DNA from: Rhizobium lusitanum
Lineage (GTDB): Bacteria > Pseudomonadota > Alphaproteobacteria > Rhizobiales > Rhizobiaceae
Assembly (NCBI RefSeq): GCF_014189535.1
Contig: NZ_CP050304.1
Location: 248,001 to 312,000, forward strand
Length of the DNA: 64,000 bases
Direction of reading: 5' to 3'
The position numbers were made by a program, and so were the translations under genes. Under the pieces are notes generated by a model. The model searched no databases and had not been told where the DNA came from. It worked only from the letters and a program-made list of their open reading frames with translations. The number at the start of each line of letters is the position of its first letter. The first letter of the stretch is position 1. Below are positions 8,321-16,646 of the stretch, piece by piece.

Positions 8321-8518
8321 TCAACATACCGATAAGTGCAGAAATTTGCGATAAGCCCTTTCATCTTCGACCTGTTGCAGGTAACGCTCTTCCCGCTCCC
8401 CAAGGCGCAAGAACCGGAGGCAGAGTTGCCGCATGAAGCGCTGGGTCAGCGGCTGATAACGCAAATTCCTTGACTTGTTCGAAGTCTCCGAGTGCGCCAG
8501 ACCTTTCGCTTCTTTCAT
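8321..8518 (-). CDS. Small hypothetical protein downstream of a response regulator
   Basis: 65 aa, basic and arginine-rich (RNLRYQPLTQRFMRQLCLRFLRLGEREERYL). Its ATG lies 2 nt after the response regulator stop, so it could be translated by coupling; no separate ribosome binding site is seen. No domain is recognised. The 3' end is close to the decayed IS6 element, so the protein may be truncated. Confidence 0.4.
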   Translation of the reverse strand: MKEAKGLAHSETSNKSRNLRYQPLTQRFMRQLCLRFLRLGEREERYLQQVEDERAYRKFLHLSVC

Positions 8519-8520
8519 CG

Positions 8521-8916
8521 CTATGCCGTCGCCGAAGGGAGCGAGGATGCGTAATCCCGAACGCCAAGAGCCTTCAACGCATCGGCAATGTGCTGCACGT
8601 CGCAGGGTTTTGGAACGCGAATGCCGTGTGCAAAAACCGCGTCATCTTCTCCCGACCCCGTTCCCGAGCTCACAATGAAGGGGATTCCCTGATTTACCAG
8701 ACGGTGGGCGATGGACTCGGAAGTGCCATCCCGGACGCGGATATCCAGCACTGCAAACAGGGGTGTGTGCACCGCCAACCATTTCTCCGCTTGGAGGCAG
8801 GAGGAGACCAGTACACTGGTCTCAAAGCCCAGATCCTGAAGCATCTGCTCCAAATCCATGGCGATCAGCAACTCATCCTCAATGATGAGAACAGACGACC
8901 CAGAAGATTTATCCAT
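8521..8916 (-). CDS. Single-domain response regulator
   Basis: 131 aa from the ATG at 8916, chosen because AAGGGA lies 7 nt upstream. The receiver fold is complete: acidic pair EDE near residue 13, phosphoacceptor Asp in AVLDIRVRDG, and conserved Lys in VPKPC. There is no output domain, so it acts by phosphotransfer or protein contact. It lies downstream of the KaiC-HWE kinase operon on the same strand, about 350 bp away, and is a reasonable partner for that kinase. The truncated gene at 9050-9173 and the EcfG-like promoter at 9235-9259 precede it and may drive it. Confidence 0.88.
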   Translation of the reverse strand: MDKSSGSSVLIIEDELLIAMDLEQMLQDLGFETSVLVSSCLQAEKWLAVHTPLFAVLDIRVRDGTSESIAHRLVNQGIPFIVSSGTGSGEDDAVFAHGIRVPKPCDVQHIADALKALGVRDYASSLPSATA

Positions 8917-9049
8917 GGTTGGTCCCTTAATCTGGCATGGCAAATTTTTGGCCCACACCCACTATCAGCAGCGGATCGGGCAAAATCAAGTGCGGCCGAA
9001 TTGTTGATCCATGACCCACACCTGCCCGTGCGATCGAGAGCAGTCCGAT

Positions 9050-9173
9050 GACCGCCCTTTTCAGTGGCCACGACCTTACCCATTTTGGTGTCGACCATCT
9101 TGACGGGCTCGGCTGCCAGAGCCGGCAATGTTGTTGCAGCCAAAAGGCCGATCGCGATTAGCAACGTTTTCAT
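9050..9173 (-). pseudogene. Truncated gene for a small secreted protein
   Basis: Begins with a strong ribosome binding site (GGGAGGA) and a signal peptide (MKTLLIAIGLLAATTLPALA), followed by AEPVKMVDTKMGKVVATEKG. After this the reading loses any protein-like character and runs on to 8865 into the response regulator region. The start resembles rhizobial COG4315-type secreted proteins, but the body is deleted, so the assignment is tentative. It is preceded by an EcfG-like promoter. Confidence 0.5.
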
Positions 9174-9234
9174 GTTTTCCTCCCATTCGGGAGTGCCTGC
9201 GAAATGCCGGTAGTACCCAATATAGCGGCCTGGA

Positions 9235-9259
9235 AACGTCCGGTCGCGAACGTAGTTCC
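9235..9259 (-). promoter_or_regulatory. EcfG/RpoE2-like promoter
   Basis: Reverse strand GGAAC (9255-9259), 18 nt, TT (9235-9236, within CGTT), matching GGAAC-N18/19-TT. The start point would be about 55 nt before the secreted-protein start at 9173. Confidence 0.5.
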
Positions 9260-9268
9260 ATTGAACGA

Positions 9269-10327
9269 CTAGACAAACGACTCTTGATTGGAATTGGTGA
9301 TTCGCGACAGCCGTCCACTCACGCTGCAGCGAAATCCCGATGGCGCAAAGACGATGTCGGGAGCTGCACCAAACAACGCGCGCAGCGCCGAGCGTACATA
9401 ACGAGTGCCATACCCCTGGCGCGTCGGTTCAAGCACAAGAGGACCGCCCACTTCGACCCAATTCAAGGATAAGTCAGGACCATCCTCGTTGGCGATCGCC
9501 CAGGCGATTTCAACCTTTCCATCGGAGTGGGAGAGTGCGCCATATTTAATGGCATTCGTTATGAGCTCATGCAAACACAACGCTATTGTCGTTCCGGCTT
9601 CCCGGCTCACAACAACATCCGGACCAGTAAAGTCGATGCGACTGACGCCATTGCTGTTGTAGGGAGACGCCGTCTGCTCCACGACTGCGGAAAGCAAGAT
9701 CTCCTCCCCTCCGGCCTCGAATACGGCGGTATGCACCTTGGACAGCGCCTGTAGACGGCCAACGAAGTCGCTTGACAAGCTTTCGACGGTTGCCGTTCCG
9801 CGCCGCGTCATCTGGAAAATCGAGGCAACGCTCGCCAAAATGTTTTTTACCCGGTGGTTCAACTCCAGGCGCAGCTCTTTTTCCCGCTCAAGGGAGTCAC
9901 GAACCTGGCGTTGGCGCAGTCGGACCAGCAGATTTGACTGGATCACATTCACGAATTCCAATCGCGCAATAGGACGTGTGTGGAACAGCAATCGCGAACC
10001 CGGCCATGACGTCTCCAACTGACCGCGGATCCTTGCAAGTGGTGCAGCACGTTCCAGCAAAACGATGATTGGCACTTCCGACCAGTCGGGTTGTTCCGCA
10101 AGATGCTCGCCAATTCTAGCGACGATCTCGGGGTAAAGCGCCTCATGCGTGATGACGATGATGCCCGGAGACAGGGCGAGTTGCTGGACTAGATCATCGT
10201 CGGCCCTACCGGCTCTTACCTCAACGTCCTGTTCACGCAGGAATGCGGCGATATAATCGGCATCCTTGCGAAAGGGAGCTAGAACGAGCACCCAGTCCAA
10301 CTCGCTTTCTATTGGAACTGCATTCAT
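9269..10327 (-). CDS. HWE-family histidine kinase with N-terminal pseudo-receiver
   Basis: 352 aa. Residues 1 to about 125 look like a receiver fold but have no acceptor Asp (VIITHEALYP in that place). A short helix leads to the dimerisation region with LNHRVKN (His158), and the ATPase domain has HELITNAIKYGALS and GYGTRYV, the HWE/HisKA_2 type. Such kinases are common in alphaproteobacteria and often feed general stress signalling. Its ATG overlaps the stop of the KaiC-like gene (ATGA), so the two are translated together. Soluble, with no membrane segment; the signal presumably comes from the KaiC-like protein. Confidence 0.88.
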   Translation of the reverse strand: MNAVPIESELDWVLVLAPFRKDADYIAAFLREQDVEVRAGRADDDLVQQLALSPGIIVITHEALYPEIVARIGEHLAEQPDWSEVPIIVLLERAAPLARIRGQLETSWPGSRLLFHTRPIARLEFVNVIQSNLLVRLRQRQVRDSLEREKELRLELNHRVKNILASVASIFQMTRRGTATVESLSSDFVGRLQALSKVHTAVFEAGGEEILLSAVVEQTASPYNSNGVSRIDFTGPDVVVSREAGTTIALCLHELITNAIKYGALSHSDGKVEIAWAIANEDGPDLSLNWVEVGGPLVLEPTRQGYGTRYVRSALRALFGAAPDIVFAPSGFRCSVSGRLSRITNSNQESFV

Positions 10328-11763
10328 TTTGAATCAGGAAGAGGATTGTAAGCGACAACGCTCACGCTTCCACTTTCGATCAGCAGTTCCCGAATATCGA
10401 GGTCGTGCGGACCATGACGCTTTTTAACCACAGTGATGTTTCGGCGCAGATGCCCCTCGTGCTCCACAATCCTCAGCAGAAGAACCGTATCGCCTAGGAA
10501 ACTCACATCGACATCGATCCCCACATTTTGACCGAGCAGGCCATGCTGGGCCACGATCAGCATCGTCAGGACACCGGACCGCGCAAGGTATTTCAGGAGC
10601 GACTGGATATCCCGAACCGCTTTCTCGCGGTACGGCAATGAGTTTAGATACCCGGTCAGGCTGTCGATGACCACGACCCGCACCTTCTCCTGTGTAACCG
10701 CTGACTGAACAATCTGGCCAAATTCCCCGGGCGAGATTTCGTTCGGATTGAAATCGCGCAGGATCAGCTTGCCATCCTTATGAAACTGCCGCAGTTCCAT
10801 TCCCAGGCCTTCGGAGCGACGGAAGAAGGTTTCCAACCGTTCTTCGAATAGAAACAGAGCGACACTCTCGCCGCGTTCAAGCGCCGCGGTCGCGTAGAGG
10901 GACGACATGGTCGATTTGCCGGTACCGGACTGGCCGATCACCAGTGTCGTGGTCCCGGCCTCCTGGCCACCACCGAACATATCGTCGAGCTCGGCGACGC
11001 CGGATTTGATCAGCTGTGGCTTGGCATTCTCCAGCGCGGTGCTTGCCACAATGCGGGGGAAGACGACAACACCTTCACCTTCACGAATAGCCATATCGTG
11101 GTAGCCGTCGGCGACCGGCACGCCGCGCATCTTCGAGACCTCGATGCGGCGGCGCACTCCACCATATTCTTCCAGCGACTTGTCAAACCGAATGACGCCG
11201 TGGGCAAGTCCTTCTACTTCCTCCCCGCTGCGATCGCCCGCAGTTTGCGTGTCCAGCAACAGCGCCACGACATTCTTCTTCGCGAGGAAGGATTTGAAGC
11301 GGATAAGCTCGCGACGAAACCGCGGAGAATCGCCCGTGATCAAACGGATCTCAAGGAGAGAATCGTAGACCAGGCGGCGTGGCTTGTGCTCATCAATTGC
11401 TGCTTCGACGGCCTTTCGCGTCTCGTCCAGCCGAAGATCGGCAGTCAAGAATATGCTTTGCTCATCGGCCTCGTTCACAGCGTCCGAGGTCGACAATTCT
11501 TCAACGCGGATGCCATCAAGCGTCCAGCCATGCGAAACAGCGATAGATTCAAGCTCTGCGGCGGTTTGTGAAAGCGTGACATACATACAGCTTTCACCGC
11601 TCTCGACGCCGGCGCGCAGGAACTGCAACGCGGCCGTCGTCTTGCCCGACCCTGGCGCTCCTTGCAGCATATAAAGATTGAATGCCGGAAGCCCACCCCG
11701 CAAGATCTCATCAAGTCCCGAAATGCCGGTGCTGACAATAGGGGGCTTTTTCCGCTTGGGCAT
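10324..11763 (-). CDS. KaiC-like double-domain ATPase
   Basis: 479 aa with two RecA/KaiC domains: Walker A GAPGSGKT at 35-42 and GQSGTGKS at 277-284, Walker B RLVYDSLL near 130 and VVVIDSLTG near 365. The second domain keeps the Glu pair (LFLFEERLE) used for catalysis in KaiC, whereas the first has LSQT instead. No kaiA or kaiB is nearby. In cyanobacteria KaiC is the clock ATPase; in rhizobia KaiC-like proteins occur in operons with HWE kinases, as here, and their role is mostly unknown. It is followed without a gap by the kinase gene. Confidence 0.88.
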   Translation of the reverse strand: MPKRKKPPIVSTGISGLDEILRGGLPAFNLYMLQGAPGSGKTTAALQFLRAGVESGESCMYVTLSQTAAELESIAVSHGWTLDGIRVEELSTSDAVNEADEQSIFLTADLRLDETRKAVEAAIDEHKPRRLVYDSLLEIRLITGDSPRFRRELIRFKSFLAKKNVVALLLDTQTAGDRSGEEVEGLAHGVIRFDKSLEEYGGVRRRIEVSKMRGVPVADGYHDMAIREGEGVVVFPRIVASTALENAKPQLIKSGVAELDDMFGGGQEAGTTTLVIGQSGTGKSTMSSLYATAALERGESVALFLFEERLETFFRRSEGLGMELRQFHKDGKLILRDFNPNEISPGEFGQIVQSAVTQEKVRVVVIDSLTGYLNSLPYREKAVRDIQSLLKYLARSGVLTMLIVAQHGLLGQNVGIDVDVSFLGDTVLLLRIVEHEGHLRRNITVVKKRHGPHDLDIRELLIESGSVSVVAYNPLPDSK

Positions 11764-12177
11764 ATCTCATCTTCCACAAAAAATCGGCAGCGCATTCTCG
11801 AAATCGAATTCGCGCATCTTCTTTGCGAGGATGCATTGCAGTTATATTTGTCTTTCTCAAAACATCAACAAGGTTGGCCTGCCGGTTGAAATCAATCCTG
11901 GGAGACGGTCTTGCTCACAGCATGTCTGCATTGGCGCTCTAAAAAGTGCATGCCTGCCGAAAACACGCATTGATTGAATGCGTAGCGTGCGAAAACTAAA
12001 AGTTGACGCGGACGTGCAACACCGCTAGGGATATGTTTGTCGATATTTGCTTGCTGAGCTTTGGTTACCGCGCGATTAGCACCGCGCCCTGAACGAACCT
12101 TCCTTTCAAAAATCGTTATCATCATCCGCAGCGCATTCGTGCTGCGGTCGTCTTATATTGCTATGAAAGGGTTCATT
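11764..12177 (+). other. Divergent intergenic region, kaiC-like / cold-shock gene
   Basis: 414 bp without a supported gene. It must hold the leftward promoter of the KaiC-kinase operon and the rightward promoter and long leader expected for a cold-shock mRNA. No promoter was assigned with confidence. Confidence 0.5.
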
Positions 12178-12387
12178 ATGACCACTGGCACAGTTAAATG
12201 GTTTAATTCCACTAAGGGCTTCGGCTTCATTCAGCCTGACAATGGCGGCGCTGACGCCTTCGTTCACATCTCTGCCGTCGAACGCGCCGGAATGCGCGAA
12301 ATCGTCGAAGGCCAGAAGATCGGCTACGAGATGGAGCGCGACAACAAGTCGGGCAAAATGTCTGCTTGCAACCTGCAGGCTGTATAA
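12178..12387 (+). CDS. Cold-shock protein, CspA family
   Basis: 69 aa from the ATG at 12178, preceded by AAGGG. RNP1 KGFGFIQP and RNP2 AFVHIS are intact. It differs clearly from the protein at 1763 (KWFNSTKGFGF versus [11 protein letters not shown]). An upstream in-frame ATG at 12061 would add 39 unrelated residues and is rejected. A good terminator follows. Confidence 0.93.
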   Translation: MTTGTVKWFNSTKGFGFIQPDNGGADAFVHISAVERAGMREIVEGQKIGYEMERDNKSGKMSACNLQAV

Positions 12388-12450
12388 TCGGTAACTGCTT
12401 TCCTTTGACCACGGATGTACTGGCACTGTCGAAAGCAAATTACCAAGCGA

Positions 12451-12477
12451 GGTCAGGCAAATCGCCTGGCCTTTTTT
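12451..12477 (+). terminator. Rho-independent terminator of the cold-shock gene
   Basis: GGTCAGGC / GCCTGGCC stem with one G-U pair, 5-nt loop, then TTTTTT. Confidence 0.85.
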
Positions 12478-12541
12478 GTGCCTGATTGCCACGACGCCCA
12501 TGCTGGCTGGCTATCCAAGGCTGCAATAATGGGAGGATCCG

Positions 12542-12817
12542 ATGACGGATCAAGCGAACGAACTTCAGGCCATTAATACAGCCTGGCAGATCGCCATTCA
12601 GGAAATTTTGAGGATGGTTGTCCGCGACGTTTATAAATCCGGCGACGAAGCATCCTTCCACGCGCATATAAAGCGCATCGAAGAAGCTGCTGTCGACAGT
12701 ATCTATACCGGGCTGATGCTCCGCGGAACGGATGAGTGGACCGAAGTTCTCGTCAAGGAGAAGGCAAGCAATTTTGTGACCACGCTTCTGACATCGTTCA
12801 CTTACGACAAAATCTGA
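12542..12817 (+). CDS. Hypothetical protein, 91 aa
   Basis: Starts with ATG after GGGAGGATCCG, a good ribosome binding site. It is mostly helical and acidic (NELQAINTAWQIAIQEIL, HIKRIEEAAVDSIYTGL), without signal peptide or membrane segment. No known domain was recognised. It lies just after the cold-shock terminator and is probably transcribed separately. Confidence 0.7.
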   Translation: MTDQANELQAINTAWQIAIQEILRMVVRDVYKSGDEASFHAHIKRIEEAAVDSIYTGLMLRGTDEWTEVLVKEKASNFVTTLLTSFTYDKI

Positions 12818-12970
12818 AGCTCTCTCGATCCCATACGCCCCCCGCAATTGCAGAAGACGATCGCTGATTGTCAAAGTGTGCCGGCAATTCCAGCCGCTGC
12901 TCATAGATTTTTCTCCTCCCACACCAGCGATACCTCGGGCCAGGTTGATTACCCAGTCAGGCAGTTCTGA

Positions 12971-13270
12971 TCAGCGGCGGCGGGGATTAAAACTCGACTT
13001 GGCAAAGACGTAGCCCCGAATGAGGCGAATGGCCTGCGCCCGTTCGTCAATCGCTGCTTTGTCCCCATATTTGCTCCACATATGGTACGGAGGACGTGCT
13101 TTGTGTCGGATTGCTCGTTTCGGTGATCTCGAAAATGATCCGATCCAGCGGAAATCCGTTTTTATGGCAGCGCCGATAGCGACCTGAATACCGACGCGCG
13201 GCTCCTGGAGACGTGGGCGGCAAGTGAAACGACAGGCGCCTATGATCCATCGGCTTGCCCGAAGCCGCAA
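12971..13270 (-). pseudogene. Degenerate EAL-domain (c-di-GMP phosphodiesterase) fragment
   Basis: Pieces of an EAL domain appear in two reverse-strand frames: NGFPLDRIIFEITE (about 13120-13170) and, further on, AIRLIRGYVFAKSSFN, which is the typical domain end. The central part with the metal-binding residues is deleted and the frames are shifted. It is not functional. Confidence 0.65.
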
Positions 13271-13429
13271 ATGGTCACTGTGCGCTTACCTGCGATATAG
13301 ATTGAAAGGCACGGATCAATTCCGAGGTGCACGCGTTAGGTATGTTCTGAGGCTGCCTTGAGCCGCCCCGATCCACGCCTGCTGTCACCAGCTCCAGAAG
13401 ATAGGTGGCCAAAGAGAATTGAGACTTCA

Positions 13430-13798
13430 ATGATCGATGCCTGTATTGTCGTTCTCGTGGTCGAAGACGAACCGTTGGTGAGGATGAACACTGTTGGTGC
13501 CCTGGAAGATGGCGGGCTTCTGGTCTTTGAAGCCGCAGACGCCGACGAAGCCATTGTCATCCTCGTCGAACACACGGAAATACAGGCCCTGTTCACGGAT
13601 ATCGATATGCCCGGCAGCATGGACGGCCTCAAGCTGGCGGCCGCTGTTCGTGATCGCTGGCCACCCATCAAGATCATCGTGACGTCCGGCCACCATGCCA
13701 TTCGAGAGGAGAGCCTTCCGTTCGATGGTCGGTTTTTCAGCAAGCCCTACGATCCCGAAAAAATCATCGGCACCATCCGGGAAATGGTCGCGGCCTGA
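13430..13798 (+). CDS. Single-domain response regulator
   Basis: 122 aa from the ATG at 13430. VVEDEPLVRMN carries the acidic pair, ALFTDIDMPGSMDG the phosphoacceptor Asp, VTSGH the Thr/Ser switch and FFSKPYD the Lys. It has the length of stand-alone receivers that partner HWE kinases. No kinase is adjacent. An upstream start at 13358 would add 24 residues without receiver character. Confidence 0.9.
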   Translation: MIDACIVVLVVEDEPLVRMNTVGALEDGGLLVFEAADADEAIVILVEHTEIQALFTDIDMPGSMDGLKLAAAVRDRWPPIKIIVTSGHHAIREESLPFDGRFFSKPYDPEKIIGTIREMVAA

Positions 13799-13929
13799 AT
13801 GAGGCCAGCTCCTATCATAACCACATTCGGGTCAGCTCTCGTTGCCGCGCACAAAACTTTTGTTACCCGCCCATGAGATGCTGCCCTCTTCGCGAAGAGA
13901 ACGGAAAGGAAGATAAATCAACGAATTAG

Positions 13930-13954
13930 GGAACGTTTTCTGCCCGCAAGGGTT
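13930..13954 (+). promoter_or_regulatory. EcfG/RpoE2-like promoter of PRC-barrel gene
   Basis: GGAAC (13930-13934), 18 nt, TT (13953-13954). The predicted start point is about 45 nt before the PRC-barrel start codon. Confidence 0.6.
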
Positions 13955-14006
13955 ACCTCTTTGCATTGGCATACACGTCGTATGCTGGATAATACAGGAG
14001 TATCGC

Positions 14007-14453
14007 ATGAAATTTCGTTCGCTCGTTCCCGGTTTGGCTCTCACTCTTATCAGCGGCGTAGCCTTCGCACAAACGACGGCCGCAACTGGTGCAGACGCCG
14101 CTCTGGCCGGCCCCGGTATCACGATGGGCAAGACGGCAAACGGTCCCTTAAAATACGTCAACATCCAGGATAGCGATCTGGTCACGTCGAAGCTGGTCGG
14201 CGTCGACGTCTACAACAAGCAGAACGAAGCCATCGGTGAAATATCCGACGTGGTCATCGGTGACGGCAAGTCGGTCATTGGCATTGTCGCAAGTGTCGGC
14301 GGCTTCCTCGGCATCGGTGAAAGCTACGTGGTTCTCGATCCATCCTCGGTCGCGCTGGCACAGGATAACGGCACCTGGAAGGCTTATGTCGATACCTCGA
14401 AGGATGACCTCACGAAGGCTCCGAAGCTCGACTATTCCAAATTGAAGAAATGA
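14007..14453 (+). CDS. Secreted PRC-barrel domain protein
   Basis: 148 aa. A signal peptide (MKFRSLVPGLALTLISGVAFA) is followed by one PRC-barrel (about residues 50-120: LVGVDVYNKQNEAIGEISDVV...GGFLGIGESYVVL). PRC-barrels are small beta domains with RNA- or protein-binding roles; periplasmic rhizobial versions are typically stress-induced. The EcfG-like promoter upstream and the terminator downstream make it a single-gene unit. Confidence 0.9.
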   Translation: MKFRSLVPGLALTLISGVAFAQTTAATGADAALAGPGITMGKTANGPLKYVNIQDSDLVTSKLVGVDVYNKQNEAIGEISDVVIGDGKSVIGIVASVGGFLGIGESYVVLDPSSVALAQDNGTWKAYVDTSKDDLTKAPKLDYSKLKK

Positions 14454-14459
14454 TGATCG

Positions 14460-14484
14460 GGGCCAGCTTTAAGCTGGCCCTTTT
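14460..14484 (+). terminator. Rho-independent terminator of PRC-barrel gene
   Basis: GGGCCAGCTT / AAGCTGGCCC stem followed by TTTT, 7 nt after the stop codon. Confidence 0.85.
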
Positions 14485-14644
14485 CCTCGGTCTCGCCTGA
14501 TGCGATTCACGTCATTTCTATCTGATGTTCATTTCGCACTGATCCAACAAAATCGTCCAGAATCCCTGCGGCACCTGCCTTGTGCGATCGCGCGGCGCCA
14601 GGACATGCGAAGAGTGCACCGGCGGACGTCCATTGCCTGCCAGT

Positions 14645-14670
14645 GGAACCAACAGGCCGCTCAGCACGTT
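14645..14670 (+). promoter_or_regulatory. EcfG/RpoE2-like promoter of csbD-like gene
   Basis: GGAAC (14645-14649), 19 nt, TT (14669-14670, within CGTT). The predicted start point is about 20 nt before the CsbD start codon. Confidence 0.65.
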
Positions 14671-14699
14671 TCAAAAGAGCTCAATAGAGGAGACGAAAA

Positions 14700-14891
14700 A
14701 TGGGAAGCACATCCGACAAGATCAAAGGCGCCGCGAATGAAATGGCCGGCAAGGCACGCCAGGCCGTAGGCAAGGCTGTAGACAATCACGAGGAGCAGGC
14801 CAAGGGCGCTGTCCAGGAAGCCAAGGGCAAAATCCAGGTTGCCAAGGGCAATGCGAAGGATGCCATCAAGAACTTCGTCGACAAGGCCTGA
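14700..14891 (+). CDS. CsbD-family stress protein
   Basis: 63 aa, highly hydrophilic and rich in Lys and Ala (GSTSDKIKGAANEMAGKARQ, then a repeat-like AKGAVQEAKGKIQVAKG). This is the CsbD pattern; family members are induced by the general stress sigma factor in Bacillus and by EcfG in alphaproteobacteria. AGAGGAG precedes the start. An EcfG-like promoter lies just upstream and a strong terminator follows, so it is a one-gene unit. Confidence 0.93.
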   Translation: MGSTSDKIKGAANEMAGKARQAVGKAVDNHEEQAKGAVQEAKGKIQVAKGNAKDAIKNFVDKA

Positions 14892-14914
14892 AGTCAAATC
14901 ACTGGTCACAATTT

Positions 14915-14937
14915 AAGCCCGCGTTCGCGGGCTTTTT
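14915..14937 (+). terminator. Rho-independent terminator of csbD-like gene
   Basis: AAGCCCGCG / CGCGGGCTT hairpin running into TTTTT. Confidence 0.92.
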
Positions 14938-14953
14938 AATGGGAGAAGATCGC

Positions 14954-15292
14954 ATGAAATTCACTGCCTCAGCCGCCGCGGGCGCACTCGTCCTTTTCGC
15001 AGCAAACCATGCCTTTGCACAGGCGGCCCAAGACCCCGCTGTGAGCGCCTGTAAATCGACCGGATTGCTCGCCCTGCAGGAGCGGTCGCCTGAGATCACC
15101 GATCTCGTGATGGACATGGAAAGCCTTGCCATCAGCAAGGCCGACACCAAGGTCGAGGACGTCGCCGTCAAGACGGTTATTCTGGGAGAGGCCTACATCG
15201 CCCGCAAGGAAAAGACCGGAAAGCCCGACAGGTTCGTCTGCTTGCTTGGCGACAAAGGCAAAGTTCTGCTGACTTTCTTTACGGCTCAGTAG
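14954..15292 (+). CDS. Secreted hypothetical protein
   Basis: 112 aa from the ATG at 14954, which follows GGGAGAAG with proper spacing. Signal peptide MKFTASAAAGALVLFAANHAFA, then a soluble domain with two Cys (SACKSTG and FVCLLG) that could form a disulfide in the periplasm. No known domain is recognised. It starts 17 nt after the csbD terminator, so its mRNA could arise by read-through. Confidence 0.75.
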   Translation: MKFTASAAAGALVLFAANHAFAQAAQDPAVSACKSTGLLALQERSPEITDLVMDMESLAISKADTKVEDVAVKTVILGEAYIARKEKTGKPDRFVCLLGDKGKVLLTFFTAQ

Positions 15293-15828
15293 ACGATGAG
15301 GGTTCCCAGCTCCGAGCACTCAGGGTTTCGCGAGCGCGCTACTCCGGTCGTCGTTGTGCAATCGGACTAAGCCGATAATAAGCGGCGAGTACCAGCGCCG
15401 TGCCGGCTGCCATGATGATCTGGCGGACGGCGGACGGTGTGTGGTTTCGCGAGTTGTCCAGATGACGATGTCGCCGGGCCTGAGAACGGCAAGCACGTTC
15501 TGGTCGATAACATCTGGATCCCTGTGCAAGCCGTGCTGCGCGCGCAATCTCCTTGCTCGACGTTTCGGGCGGCAGCTGCGTGCGCGCTGCACCGAAACGT
15601 TCGCGAGACAAGATCTGTGACCTGTTCGGTCGCTTCTGCGTATAATCATGCAGTCGGTGTAGGGCGCACCGACCAACTGTGGCAGGAATGTAACGGCGCG
15701 CCACTACCGGTCGTAGTTAGCACTCAAAAGCCTGCCTTAATTCGAGGAGGCAGAATTCCACGACCTATATCGACCTTGAGCATCGCAAGAATTGAAAACG
15801 AACTTTCGGCTACGTCCAAGGAACCACT
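15293..15828 (+). other. Stretch without a supported gene
   Basis: 536 bp. Reverse-strand frames contain a protein-like piece (DQNVLAVLRPGDIVIWTTR near 15450-15510) that changes frame, suggesting a decayed gene of unknown family. The last about 100 bp hold the promoter region of the outer-membrane protein gene, not resolved further. Confidence 0.4.
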
Positions 15829-16575
15829 ATGAAAAAGCTTATTCTCGCCGCCCTGATCTCAACCTCGCTGGTCTCCGCTGCCGCCGCTGCCGACATGGTT
15901 ACGCCAATGCAGCCGCCTTCGGCAGTCGATAACGGCATGGGCTTTTACCTCGGTTCGCTGAGTTCGGTATCCTTCCTGAAGCACACCGACTTTGACGTAG
16001 GCGGCTTCAACATCAACACCAAGTATGACACGGGCTTCTACAGTGCTATCCGCGGTGGCTACAACTTCGGTTCCATGGGCTACGTGACGCCACGCGTCGA
16101 ACTGGAAGTCGGCTACGGCAGCGCCTCGGTCGATGAGCACCGCGTGACCGGTTTTGGCAGCGTTGGATCGATCAACTCCTATGGCGACGCAAACACGATC
16201 CAGGGCTTCGTCAACGGCTACCTCGACATCCCGCTCGCCCCGGCCGGCGACACAGGCTTTCTGTCGGTCTTCACGCCTTACGTCGGCGGTGGCGTCGGCG
16301 CGATCAACCTGAAGCTCCGCAAGCAGGGCGTCGGATCGGTTGGAACGCTGATCGACGACGATGACACCGCGTTCGCCTACCATCTCGACGCGGGCGTCGG
16401 CATCAATCTCCAGAGCGTATTTTCTGGCTCGACGCTGTTCGAGAAGACGTCGCTGGACATCGGCTACCGCTATACCGCCGCTGACAACTTCGACTTCACA
16501 GCGCGCGACGGCACGTCCTCGAGCACGGACTTCAGCAGCAACGCTGTCACCGTTGGCTTCCGCAAGCAGTTCTGA
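15829..16575 (+). CDS. Outer-membrane beta-barrel protein
   Basis: 248 aa. Signal peptide MKKLILAALISTSLVSAAAA, then an eight-strand-like barrel pattern of alternating residues (GFYSAIRGGYNFG, VELEVGYG, TPYVGGGVGAINL, SLDIGYRYT) and a C-terminal Phe (TVGFRKQF), the usual signal for outer-membrane insertion. It resembles the opacity/Omp25-like family of rhizobia and Brucella. Function is structural or adhesive; no enzyme motif. A 15-bp perfect hairpin separates it from the convergent GGDEF gene. Confidence 0.88.
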   Translation: MKKLILAALISTSLVSAAAAADMVTPMQPPSAVDNGMGFYLGSLSSVSFLKHTDFDVGGFNINTKYDTGFYSAIRGGYNFGSMGYVTPRVELEVGYGSASVDEHRVTGFGSVGSINSYGDANTIQGFVNGYLDIPLAPAGDTGFLSVFTPYVGGGVGAINLKLRKQGVGSVGTLIDDDDTAFAYHLDAGVGINLQSVFSGSTLFEKTSLDIGYRYTAADNFDFTARDGTSSSTDFSSNAVTVGFRKQF

Positions 16576-16596
16576 TCGGTTGACACTTTGAAACCA

Positions 16597-16631
16597 TCGA
16601 AGGTCTCCGCAGGTTTTGCGGAGACCTTCGA
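16597..16631. terminator. Perfect hairpin between convergent genes
   Basis: 15-bp perfect stem with a 5-nt loop, 22 nt after the porin-like gene and 16 nt before the end of the convergent GGDEF gene. There is no T-run on either side. It probably acts in both directions. Confidence 0.65.
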
Positions 16632-16646
16632 AACACACCTATAAGC

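Noticed and set aside
15859..16638. 259-codon reverse frame
   Set aside because: Antisense to the outer-membrane protein, Val/Arg/Asp-rich, no ribosome binding site.
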